From: Methyloprofundus sp.
Lineage (GTDB): Bacteria > Pseudomonadota > Gammaproteobacteria > Methylococcales > Methylomonadaceae
Assembly (NCBI GenBank): GCA_012960135.1
Contig: DUBW01000043.1
Coordinates: 36,063-100,062, forward strand
Direction of reading: 5' to 3'
Length of the DNA stretch: 64,000 nt
Positions 46,989 to 55,306 of the stretch are shown piece by piece. The notes beneath the pieces were generated by a model, which had not been told where the DNA came from, did not search any database, and saw only the letters and a list, made by a program, of their open reading frames with translations. Every line of letters starts with the position of its first letter. Positions within the stretch are counted from its first letter, which is position 1. The translations under genes and the position numbers were made by a program.

Positions 46989-48416
46989 GTGAACATTATT
47001 AAACAATCATTCGGCTTAGCTGCAATTTTATTGTTGCTTAGCAACTTTGCCATTGCAGCAGATAGACCGCAGGCGATGGACGAAATGTGGAAAATTATCG
47101 AAGCGCAGCAAAAGCAACTCGATGCGATGCAGAAGATGCTGGAAGAGTCACAAGCAGTTCCTCCATCTAAAGCAAAAGAGGAGGGTAAGGCAGAGCCGCA
47201 AACAGAAACTGAAATAGCGGAATCACAACAGAAAACTGATGCCGAGGTTGCTGAGTTACAGCACAAGACAAATGTTTTGACCGAGGCTGTTGAATCTATG
47301 CGTACTGCCCTGGTTTTGCCTGAAAAGAAACAATTAAAAAGTAGCTATGGCTTGGGGCCAGCCGCATCAAAGGTTTATCAGGTTGATCAGGGCTTGTCGA
47401 TTGGGGGTTATGGTGAGGTGAATTATCAGGCATTAGTGGCTGATAAAGGATCCAAAAATGATAATGCTGATCTTGAGCGTTTCGTGCTTTATTTCGGTTA
47501 TAAGTTCAATGACTCAATTATTTTGAATAGTGAGCTTGAATTTGAGCACTCTTCAACTTCCAAGAGCGGTTCGGTGTCTGTAGAAATGATGGCCCTGGAT
47601 TTTTTAATTGATCCTATGTTAAATGTTCGTACAGGTTTAATGCTGACACCGATGGGATTTATCAACCTAGTGCATGAACCTCCTTTTTACTTTGGTAATA
47701 ATCGCCCGGAAGTCGAGCGACGTATTATCCCAAGTACCTGGCGTAATATCGGTGGTGGTTTGTTTGGACAAGTTACGCCTGAGCTTGATTACACAATGTA
47801 TGCTATGACGGGTTTAAATGCGGAAGGATTTAGTTCCGCGGGTATACGTGGCGGAAGACAGAAAGGTTCCAAAGCCTTCGGAGAAGATTGGGCTTTCGTA
47901 GGACGTCTGGATTACGCGCCAATGGCGGTTCCTGGATTAATATTTGGTGCCTCAAGTTACCTGGGTAACTCGGGACAGGACCAGGTAGATGCCAATGTTT
48001 TCACCCAGCTGTATGAAGCGCATATGGAATGGAAGTATTATGGTTTTGAGACGCGGGTTTTAGGGTCCTGGGGGCATATCGCAGATGCAGCAACTTTAAG
48101 TGCTTTAAAAGGCGAAACGATTGGTAGCTCAAACTATGGTGTCTATGCTGAAGTCGCTTATGATATATTACCACTTTTCCTAACAAATACTTCTCAATAT
48201 CTGGCGCCTTTTTTTCGCTATGAGAAATATGATACGATTGCCACTGCACCCACTGGGTATTCGGATGATTTATTCTATGATCAGGATATATTTCAGGTCG
48301 GTTTCAACTATAAGCCGATACCCGAAGTGGTCATTAAATTAGATTACCGTAATAGAAATGCTAAAGAAGGTACTGTACCTGATGAAGTTAATATTGGTTT
48401 CGGCTTTATTTTCTAG
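46989..48416 (+). CDS. porin-like outer-membrane protein with N-terminal coiled coil
   Basis: The 475-residue product starts with GTG and a signal peptide (IKQSFGLAAILLLLSNFAIA). A coiled-coil stretch (about 30-100) rich in Gln, Glu and Lys comes next, as in trimeric porins with periplasmic coils. From about residue 120 it shows alternating amphipathic strands (GGYGEVNYQAL, LERFVLYFGYKFND, MLNVRTGLMLTPMGF), ending in VNIGFGFIF, a beta-barrel C-terminus with the final aromatic. The protein is like the OprP/OprO-type or other phosphate-selective-like porins, but the substrate is unknown. A Fur-like site upstream suggests iron control. Confidence 0.75.
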   Translation: MNIIKQSFGLAAILLLLSNFAIAADRPQAMDEMWKIIEAQQKQLDAMQKMLEESQAVPPSKAKEEGKAEPQTETEIAESQQKTDAEVAELQHKTNVLTEAVESMRTALVLPEKKQLKSSYGLGPAASKVYQVDQGLSIGGYGEVNYQALVADKGSKNDNADLERFVLYFGYKFNDSIILNSELEFEHSSTSKSGSVSVEMMALDFLIDPMLNVRTGLMLTPMGFINLVHEPPFYFGNNRPEVERRIIPSTWRNIGGGLFGQVTPELDYTMYAMTGLNAEGFSSAGIRGGRQKGSKAFGEDWAFVGRLDYAPMAVPGLIFGASSYLGNSGQDQVDANVFTQLYEAHMEWKYYGFETRVLGSWGHIADAATLSALKGETIGSSNYGVYAEVAYDILPLFLTNTSQYLAPFFRYEKYDTIATAPTGYSDDLFYDQDIFQVGFNYKPIPEVVIKLDYRNRNAKEGTVPDEVNIGFGFIF

Positions 48417-48448
48417 AAACATTTTCTTTCTCTCCCATGTATAGTTGG

Positions 48449-48604
48449 GCACTTGGAAATTAATAACCGTCTAATATTTGAGCAGGATTTTTGTTTCCAG
48501 GTGCCTTAGATAGCTAACTAAATAGTTTCTATACAAGCTATTTATACATGGCGTAGGGCAGACTTTAGTTTTATAGAGCATAGCGGATTAAAGACCGCTC
48601 TACA
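48449..48604. repeat. two dispersed repeats between the porin and FMN-protein genes
   Basis: First, GGCACTTGGAAAT at about 48448 is mirrored by TTTCCAGGTGCC near 48495-48506, with about 45 bases between. Second, GTAGGGCAGACTTTAG at 48553 faces TTAAAGACCGCTCTAC ending at 48604, a degenerate copy of the 31.0 kb unit. Both are in the gap that separates the two genes, which argues against a simple tight operon. Confidence 0.65.
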
Positions 48605-48654
48605 TATCCACATGATTTTTAATGGGCATAATGCTCAAGGTTTGCAGAGTTTTT

Positions 48655-49203
48655 ATGATACGTGTACCCTTTCGCCACCTAGGTCTTTGGATTCTTCTGT
48701 CATGTTTAATGACAACTTCAGCCTATGCCAAAATTTATTACAGTAAACAAGAGGCCATGGAACTTGCTTTTGGTGAGGGTGCAGAAGTTAACAACTTGTC
48801 TTTATTTCTTAAAGACGACGAAGTTGAGAAAATTCAGCAACTGGCACGCGTTAAACTGGATTCTGCGTTATTTACCTTTTATGTGGGGAAAAAAGCAGGT
48901 GAAAAATTGGGCTATGCTGCGATAGAATCGCATAAGGTACGTACCAAACCTGAAACTGTATTGATTGTTCTAGATGCACAAGGCCAGTTAACCCAGGTGC
49001 AAACCCTAGCATTTCATGAGCCACCTGAATATGAGCCTACAAAGCGCTGGTATGCACAAATGTATCAACTACCTTTGGACGAGATTAGCTTTAGAGCAAA
49101 AGTACAAGGTATTTCCGGTGCCACATTGAGTAGTCGAGCTGCAATAGACAGTGTGCGCAAAGTGCTGGCTGTGTATCAGGTCAGCATGGCTGGGAAACTA
49201 TAA
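48655..49203 (+). CDS. FMN-binding-domain periplasmic protein
   Basis: The product has an uncleaved-to-cleavable signal peptide (HLGLWILLSCLMTTSAYA) and one FMN-binding domain. The site is VQGISGATLSSRA, where the Thr of SGAT is the expected FMN acceptor for the flavin transferase ApbE. The usual Asp of the Dxx(S/T)GAT pattern is Gln here. Such domains carry electrons outside the cytoplasmic membrane, as in NqrC and RnfG. The ATG at 48655 gives 182 residues; an in-frame ATG at 48622 adds 11. The stop overlaps the next gene (TAATG), so the two are coupled. Confidence 0.8.
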   Translation: MIRVPFRHLGLWILLSCLMTTSAYAKIYYSKQEAMELAFGEGAEVNNLSLFLKDDEVEKIQQLARVKLDSALFTFYVGKKAGEKLGYAAIESHKVRTKPETVLIVLDAQGQLTQVQTLAFHEPPEYEPTKRWYAQMYQLPLDEISFRAKVQGISGATLSSRAAIDSVRKVLAVYQVSMAGKL

Positions 49204-49688
49204 TGCGCTTTTTTGTCACCGGCGAGCAAAATCGCCAACTATTATTAAATTCATTGATATTAATGTTTTTAGGTTATATTCTGCTGCTCTGGATTAGCAA
49301 TGGCTTAATGTACTTTCATAAAATGGATCTTACGCCGGGATCGGTCATCAGCTATTATCTCGGTTCCGAGCAAGACTTTACTCAGCCTAAAAGCTATCAA
49401 AGCATGTTAGAAGTCTCACATTTCCATGTTTTCTCTATGGGACTTTTGGTATTAACGCTGACTCATTTAATGATCATGACCAATTTATCTGTACCCATTA
49501 AAGTATGGGTCAGTTCTATGGTTTACATCTCTGCGATAGCAGACGAGGCTGCAGGCTGGTTAGTCCGCTTTGTGCATCCTGACTTTGCTTATTTTAAAAT
49601 CGGCAGCTTTCTGGTACTGGAAATTTCCTTGATGACACTGATTATTCTAGTGACTGTTTCACTGTTTTATGCGCGCCGAAAAATGTAG
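49203..49688 (+). CDS. four-helix inner-membrane protein coupled to the FMN-binding protein
   Basis: The 161-residue protein is hydrophobic with four membrane helices (LLLNSLILMFLGYILLLWIS, HVFSMGLLVLTLTHLMIM, VWVSSMVYISAIADEAAGWL and GSFLVLEISLMTLIILVTVS). Two histidines (VSHFHVF) and a further His in LTHLM and VHPDF are spaced like possible heme or quinone ligands. It begins in the stop codon of the FMN-binding gene and probably hands electrons to it, but the family is not recognised, so that is inference from order and topology. It is the last gene of the cluster. Confidence 0.65.
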   Translation: MRFFVTGEQNRQLLLNSLILMFLGYILLLWISNGLMYFHKMDLTPGSVISYYLGSEQDFTQPKSYQSMLEVSHFHVFSMGLLVLTLTHLMIMTNLSVPIKVWVSSMVYISAIADEAAGWLVRFVHPDFAYFKIGSFLVLEISLMTLIILVTVSLFYARRKM

Positions 49689-49841
49689 GGATTAGGATAA
49701 ATAGGAATTATTTTATCTTGCGAACGCTATTCTTCCAGATGCCTAATTTTTAGTGAAATGACCTGCGTAGCTGCTGATACGTAAGTTATTCTATAAACTT
49801 AGACCAAACCCAGTATTGTTCTTATCTATAGAGGATCAGCT

Positions 49842-50525
49842 ATGAAGTCTGTTAAATTTTACCTTCCTGTTGTCTGGTTTTTATCACTCTTTTTAGCCTC
49901 ATGCGCGGGTTTCGTGGGATCAAGTAACTACCTGCATATAGGGCAGGTAGGTGTGGGGCCGGCGCAAACCTATGTTTATGAATGCTCTGATGAATATACT
50001 TTTACGGTTAACATAGGAGATAATCAAGCCCAATTATTTCTTCCTGTAAAAAACATAACATTAGCTCATGCTTTCTCAATCCCCGGAGCAAAATTTAATA
50101 CCGGAGAAACCACTCTATGGGTAAAAGATGATATAGCCCGGCTTGAGATTGATTCGGTTATGCATGAAAACTGTTATAACAATCCTGCAAAAGCAGTCTG
50201 GGTACACGCAAAATTTAATGGTGTGGATTTCAGAGCGCTGGGTAATCAGCCTAGCTGGATTTTGGAAATAGTTAAGGGCGAAAATATTATCTTTGCCGAT
50301 TATAACCACAAAATCAGTCGCTATATGTTCGACAGCCCTGAGCCAGAAATAGATTCATCGGCAGTTCAAACTGTGTTTAAAGTTAATAATAAAGAGCATG
50401 CTTTATTGGTCATTATCACCGGTACCCCTTGTCAGGATTCTGTGAGTGGTGAATTATTTTATTTTAATGTGACAGTCAGGTTAGACGATAAATTATTTAA
50501 GGGCTGTGGCAAATCCCTACTTTAA
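49842..50525 (+). CDS. lipoprotein with MliC-like domain
   Basis: The 227-residue protein has a lipobox LASC after a signal (VKFYLPVVWFLSLFLASC). The part from about 40 to 105 (TYVYECSDEYTFTVNIGDNQ, then TTLWVKDDIARLEID) looks like the MliC/PliC fold, which inhibits C-type lysozyme. The second half (GVDFRALGNQPSWILEI, then TPCQDSVSGELFYFNVTV) resembles a COG3650-type domain often attached to MliC in gammaproteobacteria. Two cysteine pairs could form disulfides. The molecule would sit in the outer membrane and guard peptidoglycan or sense envelope conditions. The gene stands alone. Confidence 0.65.
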   Translation: MKSVKFYLPVVWFLSLFLASCAGFVGSSNYLHIGQVGVGPAQTYVYECSDEYTFTVNIGDNQAQLFLPVKNITLAHAFSIPGAKFNTGETTLWVKDDIARLEIDSVMHENCYNNPAKAVWVHAKFNGVDFRALGNQPSWILEIVKGENIIFADYNHKISRYMFDSPEPEIDSSAVQTVFKVNNKEHALLVIITGTPCQDSVSGELFYFNVTVRLDDKLFKGCGKSLL

Positions 50526-50775
50526 AACGATATAACAACTTTCACGTGGCGGCACTGAACAGGCAGCATAACGTAATGATATTGAAAGTATTAAAGATTT
50601 CCTGCATATACTCGGAGAAGGGTATTAAGTGGGAAACACTAAACCTACTCAGAAGGACCGCGCCATCATAAAAAATTAACTAGCGCCGCTAAAGCAGATT
50701 TTTTTCTTCTATGCTGCAAATATCTGTTACATAATAGAGTTTTATGTAACTCTTACAGGTAGTTAAACTAAGCCT

Positions 50776-52221
50776 ATGACTGAAAATAGCTTCTACTGGC
50801 ATGATTATGAAACCTTTGGTGTCGATCCTCAGCGTGATAGAGCCGTTCAATTTGCAGGAGTTAGGACTGATTTTGATTTTAATATTCTCGGTGAGCCTCT
50901 AGTTATTTATTGTCAGCCTGCTGATGATTCATTACCTCAGCCAGAAGCCTGTCTTGTTACTGGCATTACGCCCCAACTGGCAAAAGAAAAAGGAATTTGT
51001 GAAGCAGAATTTATTGCCCGGATTCATAAGGAAATGGCTCTGCAGAATACCTGTACCTTAGGTTATAACAATTTACGCTTTGATGATGAAGTAACGCGCA
51101 ACCTGTTATATCGTAATTTTTACGACCCTTATGCTAGAGAATGGCAGAATGGTAATTCTCGCTGGGACTTAATTGATTTGATCCGTACCGTGCATGCACT
51201 TCGCCCTGAAGGCATTAAATGGCCGGTCGATGCTGAAGGTAAAATTAGTTTTCGCCTGGAAAAACTGACTGCTGAAAATGGAATCGAACATGCATCTGCT
51301 CATGATGCGCTGTCTGATGTCTACGCTACAATTGCATTAGCGAAATTAATTAAACAGGCACAACCCAAACTATTTCAGTTTTTTCTGCAAAACAAAGGTA
51401 AACACCCGATTACACAATTATTACAACTAGGAACCTATACTCCGGTTGTGCATGTTTCTGGAATGTATGGGGCTGATAAGCAGTATTTATCTCTGGTTTT
51501 ACCTATCTGTCAGCACCCGACAAATAGTAATGGAGTCATCGTTTATGATTTATCAGTGGATCCAGAAACGATGCTTAATTTGTCCGCAGAAGAAATTCAG
51601 TATCGGATTTTTACTCCTAAGGCAGATTTGCCAGAGGGTATAGAACGCATTCCTTTAAAGACAATTCATATCAATAAATGTCCTATTGTGGCACCGCAAA
51701 AAGTACTACGTGCCATTGATGCAGAGCGTCTACATATTGATATAGAGCTATGTCATAGGCATAAGGATTTAATTCAGCAGTCAGATGGCTTACAAGCCAG
51801 GCTGAATAAAGTATTTGGTGAGCATAGTTATCCTGCTGAGTCAGAGCCAGAACCGGATCTAATGATTTATAGCGGTGGATTTTTTTCTGCACAGGATAAG
51901 CAAAATATGAATCAGATTCGTGCATTACAACCTGAACAACTTGCTGATTTCACATTTAAGGGGGGGGATTCGAGATTAGCTGAAATGCTGTTTAGATATC
52001 GCGCAAGAAATTACCCCGAAACTTTAAACAATCAAGAGAATAAGCACTGGAAGAAATTTTGTATAACTCGCTTGAGCGATAGCAACAAAGATGGTTTTCT
52101 TGATTTTAATAATTATCAGCAACAAATCGATCAATTAAAGCAACAAGAGGGAGTGGATCAGCAATTACTTAAAAACTTGCAACAATACGCGCTAGATTTG
52201 CAAAATAAGCTACAGATTTAA
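50776..52221 (+). CDS. sbcB: exodeoxyribonuclease I
   Basis: The 481-residue enzyme degrades single-stranded DNA 3' to 5' and takes part in recombination and mismatch repair. The DEDDh active site is seen as HDYETFG, LGYNNLRFDDEVTRN and HDALSDVYAT. The C-terminal SH3-like and helical domains (ELCHRHKDLIQQSDGL ... ) are present in full. E. coli SbcB has 475 residues. No sbcCD genes are near. The upstream 250 bases contain no recognised repeat. Confidence 0.96.
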   Translation: MTENSFYWHDYETFGVDPQRDRAVQFAGVRTDFDFNILGEPLVIYCQPADDSLPQPEACLVTGITPQLAKEKGICEAEFIARIHKEMALQNTCTLGYNNLRFDDEVTRNLLYRNFYDPYAREWQNGNSRWDLIDLIRTVHALRPEGIKWPVDAEGKISFRLEKLTAENGIEHASAHDALSDVYATIALAKLIKQAQPKLFQFFLQNKGKHPITQLLQLGTYTPVVHVSGMYGADKQYLSLVLPICQHPTNSNGVIVYDLSVDPETMLNLSAEEIQYRIFTPKADLPEGIERIPLKTIHINKCPIVAPQKVLRAIDAERLHIDIELCHRHKDLIQQSDGLQARLNKVFGEHSYPAESEPEPDLMIYSGGFFSAQDKQNMNQIRALQPEQLADFTFKGGDSRLAEMLFRYRARNYPETLNNQENKHWKKFCITRLSDSNKDGFLDFNNYQQQIDQLKQQEGVDQQLLKNLQQYALDLQNKLQI

Positions 52222-52377
52222 GCGACGCGCCAGATACAGCATCAGTTGATATGAATTTTTACGACCCATGATTTAGGGGAGCAGACTTAAGCCTGCGCGC
52301 CAGAGTTATCCGATTCTATATGATCAATATTTTGAAATCTGAATTCAGCAAATAATTATGCTGTGCTGTAAGTTTTT

Positions 52378-53730
52378 CTACCAGGTATATTTATACAGTA
52401 ATTCCTGAAACAACTGTCTTGCGGCAGGACTTGCAAAGTCGGTGCAGGCAGTGACAGGAAGTGCGCGCTGATTTAAATTCGGAATATTGCCATCAATACC
52501 TGTAATTCCTCGAATTAAAGGTCCCGGATTGTTCAGGTTTAAGCTGACAACTAATTCAGCGGCTATTACAGAAAGACTTGCGCCATTTTCAGTGCCGTGA
52601 TCCATGCAGCGATTATCTGGCGCGTTATAAGGTTTTTGTGTGGGATTTCCTTCCGAGTCAGTCGGGTATAGAGGGCTCCAAGCGGGAGTAGGGCACTGCT
52701 GAATATAAGCTAGCGCTGGTTGGCAGTTAAACAGCTCCGGCCATACTGCTGCAGTGAGAGTGTATTGATCAAACGGTCCTTGCGGTGTGCCAAAAATACT
52801 CTCCCAGAATTGCATGCGCGGAACCGAAGATTGCAGGAGTAAATTTAGACTAAATTGTGACTCAGGTGTTGCAGGTGTAGGACCTTTTAATGTGCTTGAA
52901 TTAAATTCAATCAAATCACCTGACTGGGAAGTCTGCCCTGATAAACTGAATGTTATCAGGCGAATGGGGATTTCTCTTGCAGCTTCAGAACCCAATAATA
53001 GAGCACCTGCGATAGGATCCATGCGAAAGTTGAAATCATTAACAATTTTACCATTAACACTGACTGATTTGCCTTCAAGGCGGGAAGCTAATATGATAAT
53101 TTCAGCGATCTTGTCTTTAATTTCTGGAGAGGTAGTCAACAGACATGCAACATCAGTTAATGGGCCGATGGCTAAAATTGTTATCGGTTTGTGGCTATTA
53201 ATTAAGCGACGGTACATCATTTCCACACCCGAATTTCGGCAAGAAATTGCAAAAGAGCCATTGGCTCCTTCAATCTGCACGTTTGCACCTGAAAACCATT
53301 GAGATGTGCCATGTAAGGTCTGGCTTGCCTGCGCCATTGCACCGGGAATAACTGGAATATCAGGGCGCTGTTTCATAATCCGGGTTAGAAATAAGGCAAC
53401 GGCCATCTCTTCAGGTAGCGGTGCATTGCCATAAGTAGGAATGATGGAATCTACTTCGACCAGTCCCTGAGCATCAAGATTAAGAGCCATCGCCAGCGTA
53501 AAGCCATCATCAACGTCTTGTGGTGCAACTGCAGTATCGCGCTGATAAGTAGCCGTTGCCGAAAATGAAACAGGGCTAGAACCTTGCGCTCCATGCGTAC
53601 TAATAAGGCCATTAGCTACATCTGTGGAAAACATAATGAGTGGCACACCCTCAGGGTGAGATGATCGGGGTGATTTTGGCAAAGCTGAGGCTAATGCCAG
53701 TCCATTCACTAGTGACAATACAAATAACAT
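52378..53730 (-). CDS. secreted nucleoside hydrolase-like protein
   Basis: The 450-residue protein starts with a signal peptide (MLFVLSLVNGLALASA) and has the inosine-uridine nucleoside hydrolase fold. Two conserved parts of the calcium site are seen: FSTDVANGL near residue 35, and QDVDDGFTLAMAL near 72, separated by an insert of about 30 residues compared with the compact DTDPGIDD form. NDFNFRMDPIAGALLLGS is the later conserved Asp segment. The protein is over 100 residues longer than cytoplasmic relatives. It probably splits nucleosides or related ribosides in the periplasm, and is likely to be transcribed alone. Confidence 0.8.
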   Translation of the reverse strand: MLFVLSLVNGLALASALPKSPRSSHPEGVPLIMFSTDVANGLISTHGAQGSSPVSFSATATYQRDTAVAPQDVDDGFTLAMALNLDAQGLVEVDSIIPTYGNAPLPEEMAVALFLTRIMKQRPDIPVIPGAMAQASQTLHGTSQWFSGANVQIEGANGSFAISCRNSGVEMMYRRLINSHKPITILAIGPLTDVACLLTTSPEIKDKIAEIIILASRLEGKSVSVNGKIVNDFNFRMDPIAGALLLGSEAAREIPIRLITFSLSGQTSQSGDLIEFNSSTLKGPTPATPESQFSLNLLLQSSVPRMQFWESIFGTPQGPFDQYTLTAAVWPELFNCQPALAYIQQCPTPAWSPLYPTDSEGNPTQKPYNAPDNRCMDHGTENGASLSVIAAELVVSLNLNNPGPLIRGITGIDGNIPNLNQRALPVTACTDFASPAARQLFQELLYKYTW

Positions 53731-53801
53731 GCCTAATAGAGACTTACTAATTATTTTGCTGTAAATAATGTCAATCTCATGCTTTTTAATTATAAAGTCC
53801 C

Positions 53802-55178
53802 TTACAGATTTAAAAAAGTTTCTTCTTTGTCGTTAGTCGAAACGCTGGAATTAAACGTATTATTAAGTGATCGCACCAGACCTTTGGCACGGGTTTTTAT
53901 CATATCTAATGTTTCCTGAACATCTTTATTCCAGCCAACAGGTTGCTCATAAGGGAGAAGAATGTGCCAGAAAGTTAAGCTCCTTTGAAATAAAGCAGAC
54001 ATATTTTCCATTAAACCTAATTCAACTTGACGTTCTTCTAGCTTTTTACTGATAAATTTAGCATGGATTTTACTACTATAAATATGCAATGGAATCATGG
54101 TAACAATTAACAAAAATAAAAAAATTGATGCCACAAAAGGGTCCAGTAGGACAGCGACCAGTCCAAATTGAATTTCACCTGCGACCAATGTCATAGCGAT
54201 AAAACTGAGTACTACTATGACAGTAAAATGCGAGCGGTCTTTCCATAGTACGATTGCTTTTTTTACTTCATGGATGATTACCGAGTCGAACTCATTAATA
54301 TGCTGCTCTAATGTATGCAAGATACGATAGGCACTTTCTACATCAATATTTGCCAGCTTTTGTTCGATAGCTAGTTGATTATTGGTTGTAGTGCTCTGTT
54401 TTAATACAAAAAACTGACCTGATTGTAGTCCCAGGTTGGTTAATTGTTGTTTCCAGGAATTAAGATCTACTGGGTTAACTGAGTCCTGTGTCTGGTTTAT
54501 GACATAGATAAACTTCCCAGGATTATGGCTTTGGCTGGTCATTTCCAGAAAAGGCGCAAGTGTCGTGCGGAAATCTTCAAGATTGGGTTTGCTGGCATCT
54601 AAGAACACAAACACAAGATCAGAAAGGGTAGCTGCATGCTCTCGTAGGAGGGCGACGCCTTTATCTTTAACATTGGGCGAAAACCCAGGCGCTAGCACTA
54701 TGGTTTTGTCTTTTAACTTACTGCTATTATTAGTCGTAAGTTCCAGATAGGAATTGATATGCCGGCTTTCGCCTTTTTCTATTTGCTCCAGACGATCACT
54801 GATATGGTAAAAAGGAAACCGAGGGTCACCATCAACGGCTGTGCCTGGTAAAGACATCGGAGTATCGTCGGGACGGTGAATTAGAAGCGTAAATTGTGCA
54901 TGGTTAGCAAACGCATCTATCGCTGGTATGGCTGTATCAAGGTAACGATTGATAAATTCATTGCGCCCGGAGAATGGATCACCAATAACAGTAATAATGG
55001 GCGACCATGAGGTTTTATTCGCTAAAGAGTCATCTATTCCGATAAGCCCAAGATCATATGCAACCTGATCCAGTTCATGATAAAGCCTAAATGCCTGTAA
55101 TAATGCTGGATTTTTATCCGCAAGTTGTTGTTCCAGTTGGTGCATTGAAGAGCTGATAGATTTTTCAGTTGTACTCAT
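53802..55178 (-). CDS. dynamin-like protein with degenerate P-loop and two membrane helices
   Basis: The 458-residue protein has a GTPase-like N-terminal domain. The P-loop reads GDPFSGRNE (66-74): both glycines of GxxxxGK[S/T] are kept but Lys is Arg and Ser/Thr is Asn. The expected switch II region reads VLAPGFSPN, and the base-recognition segment is YVINQTQDS. Two membrane helices come at about 315-370 (FTVIVVLSFIAMTLVAGEI and FVASIFLFLLIVTMIPLHIY), followed by a helical tail. This plan is like bacterial dynamin-type or EHD-like membrane remodelling proteins. Nucleotide hydrolysis is doubtful. It shares a strand with the nucleoside hydrolase but has a 70-base gap. Confidence 0.55.
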   Translation of the reverse strand: MSTTEKSISSSMHQLEQQLADKNPALLQAFRLYHELDQVAYDLGLIGIDDSLANKTSWSPIITVIGDPFSGRNEFINRYLDTAIPAIDAFANHAQFTLLIHRPDDTPMSLPGTAVDGDPRFPFYHISDRLEQIEKGESRHINSYLELTTNNSSKLKDKTIVLAPGFSPNVKDKGVALLREHAATLSDLVFVFLDASKPNLEDFRTTLAPFLEMTSQSHNPGKFIYVINQTQDSVNPVDLNSWKQQLTNLGLQSGQFFVLKQSTTTNNQLAIEQKLANIDVESAYRILHTLEQHINEFDSVIIHEVKKAIVLWKDRSHFTVIVVLSFIAMTLVAGEIQFGLVAVLLDPFVASIFLFLLIVTMIPLHIYSSKIHAKFISKKLEERQVELGLMENMSALFQRSLTFWHILLPYEQPVGWNKDVQETLDMIKTRAKGLVRSLNNTFNSSVSTNDKEETFLNL

Positions 55179-55239
55179 TAGCTTAGAACCGTTTAGTCAA
55201 TAATATATTTGAGCGATGGGGTGTACTTTTTTCGGGCTG

Positions 55240-55290
55240 TAAAAAAACGTTTAAATGCGTTGTTAATTTAGAAAGTATTTAACAACGCAT
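55240..55290 (-). terminator. terminator after ispG
   Basis: ATGCGTTGTTAA (55255-55266) pairs perfectly with TTAACAACGCAT (55279-55290). On the minus strand the stem is followed by ACGTTTTTTT. It lies 17 bases after the ispG stop and ends that transcript before the dynamin-like gene. Confidence 0.85.
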
Positions 55291-55306
55291 GGTTTGGGTT
55301 TTAGGT

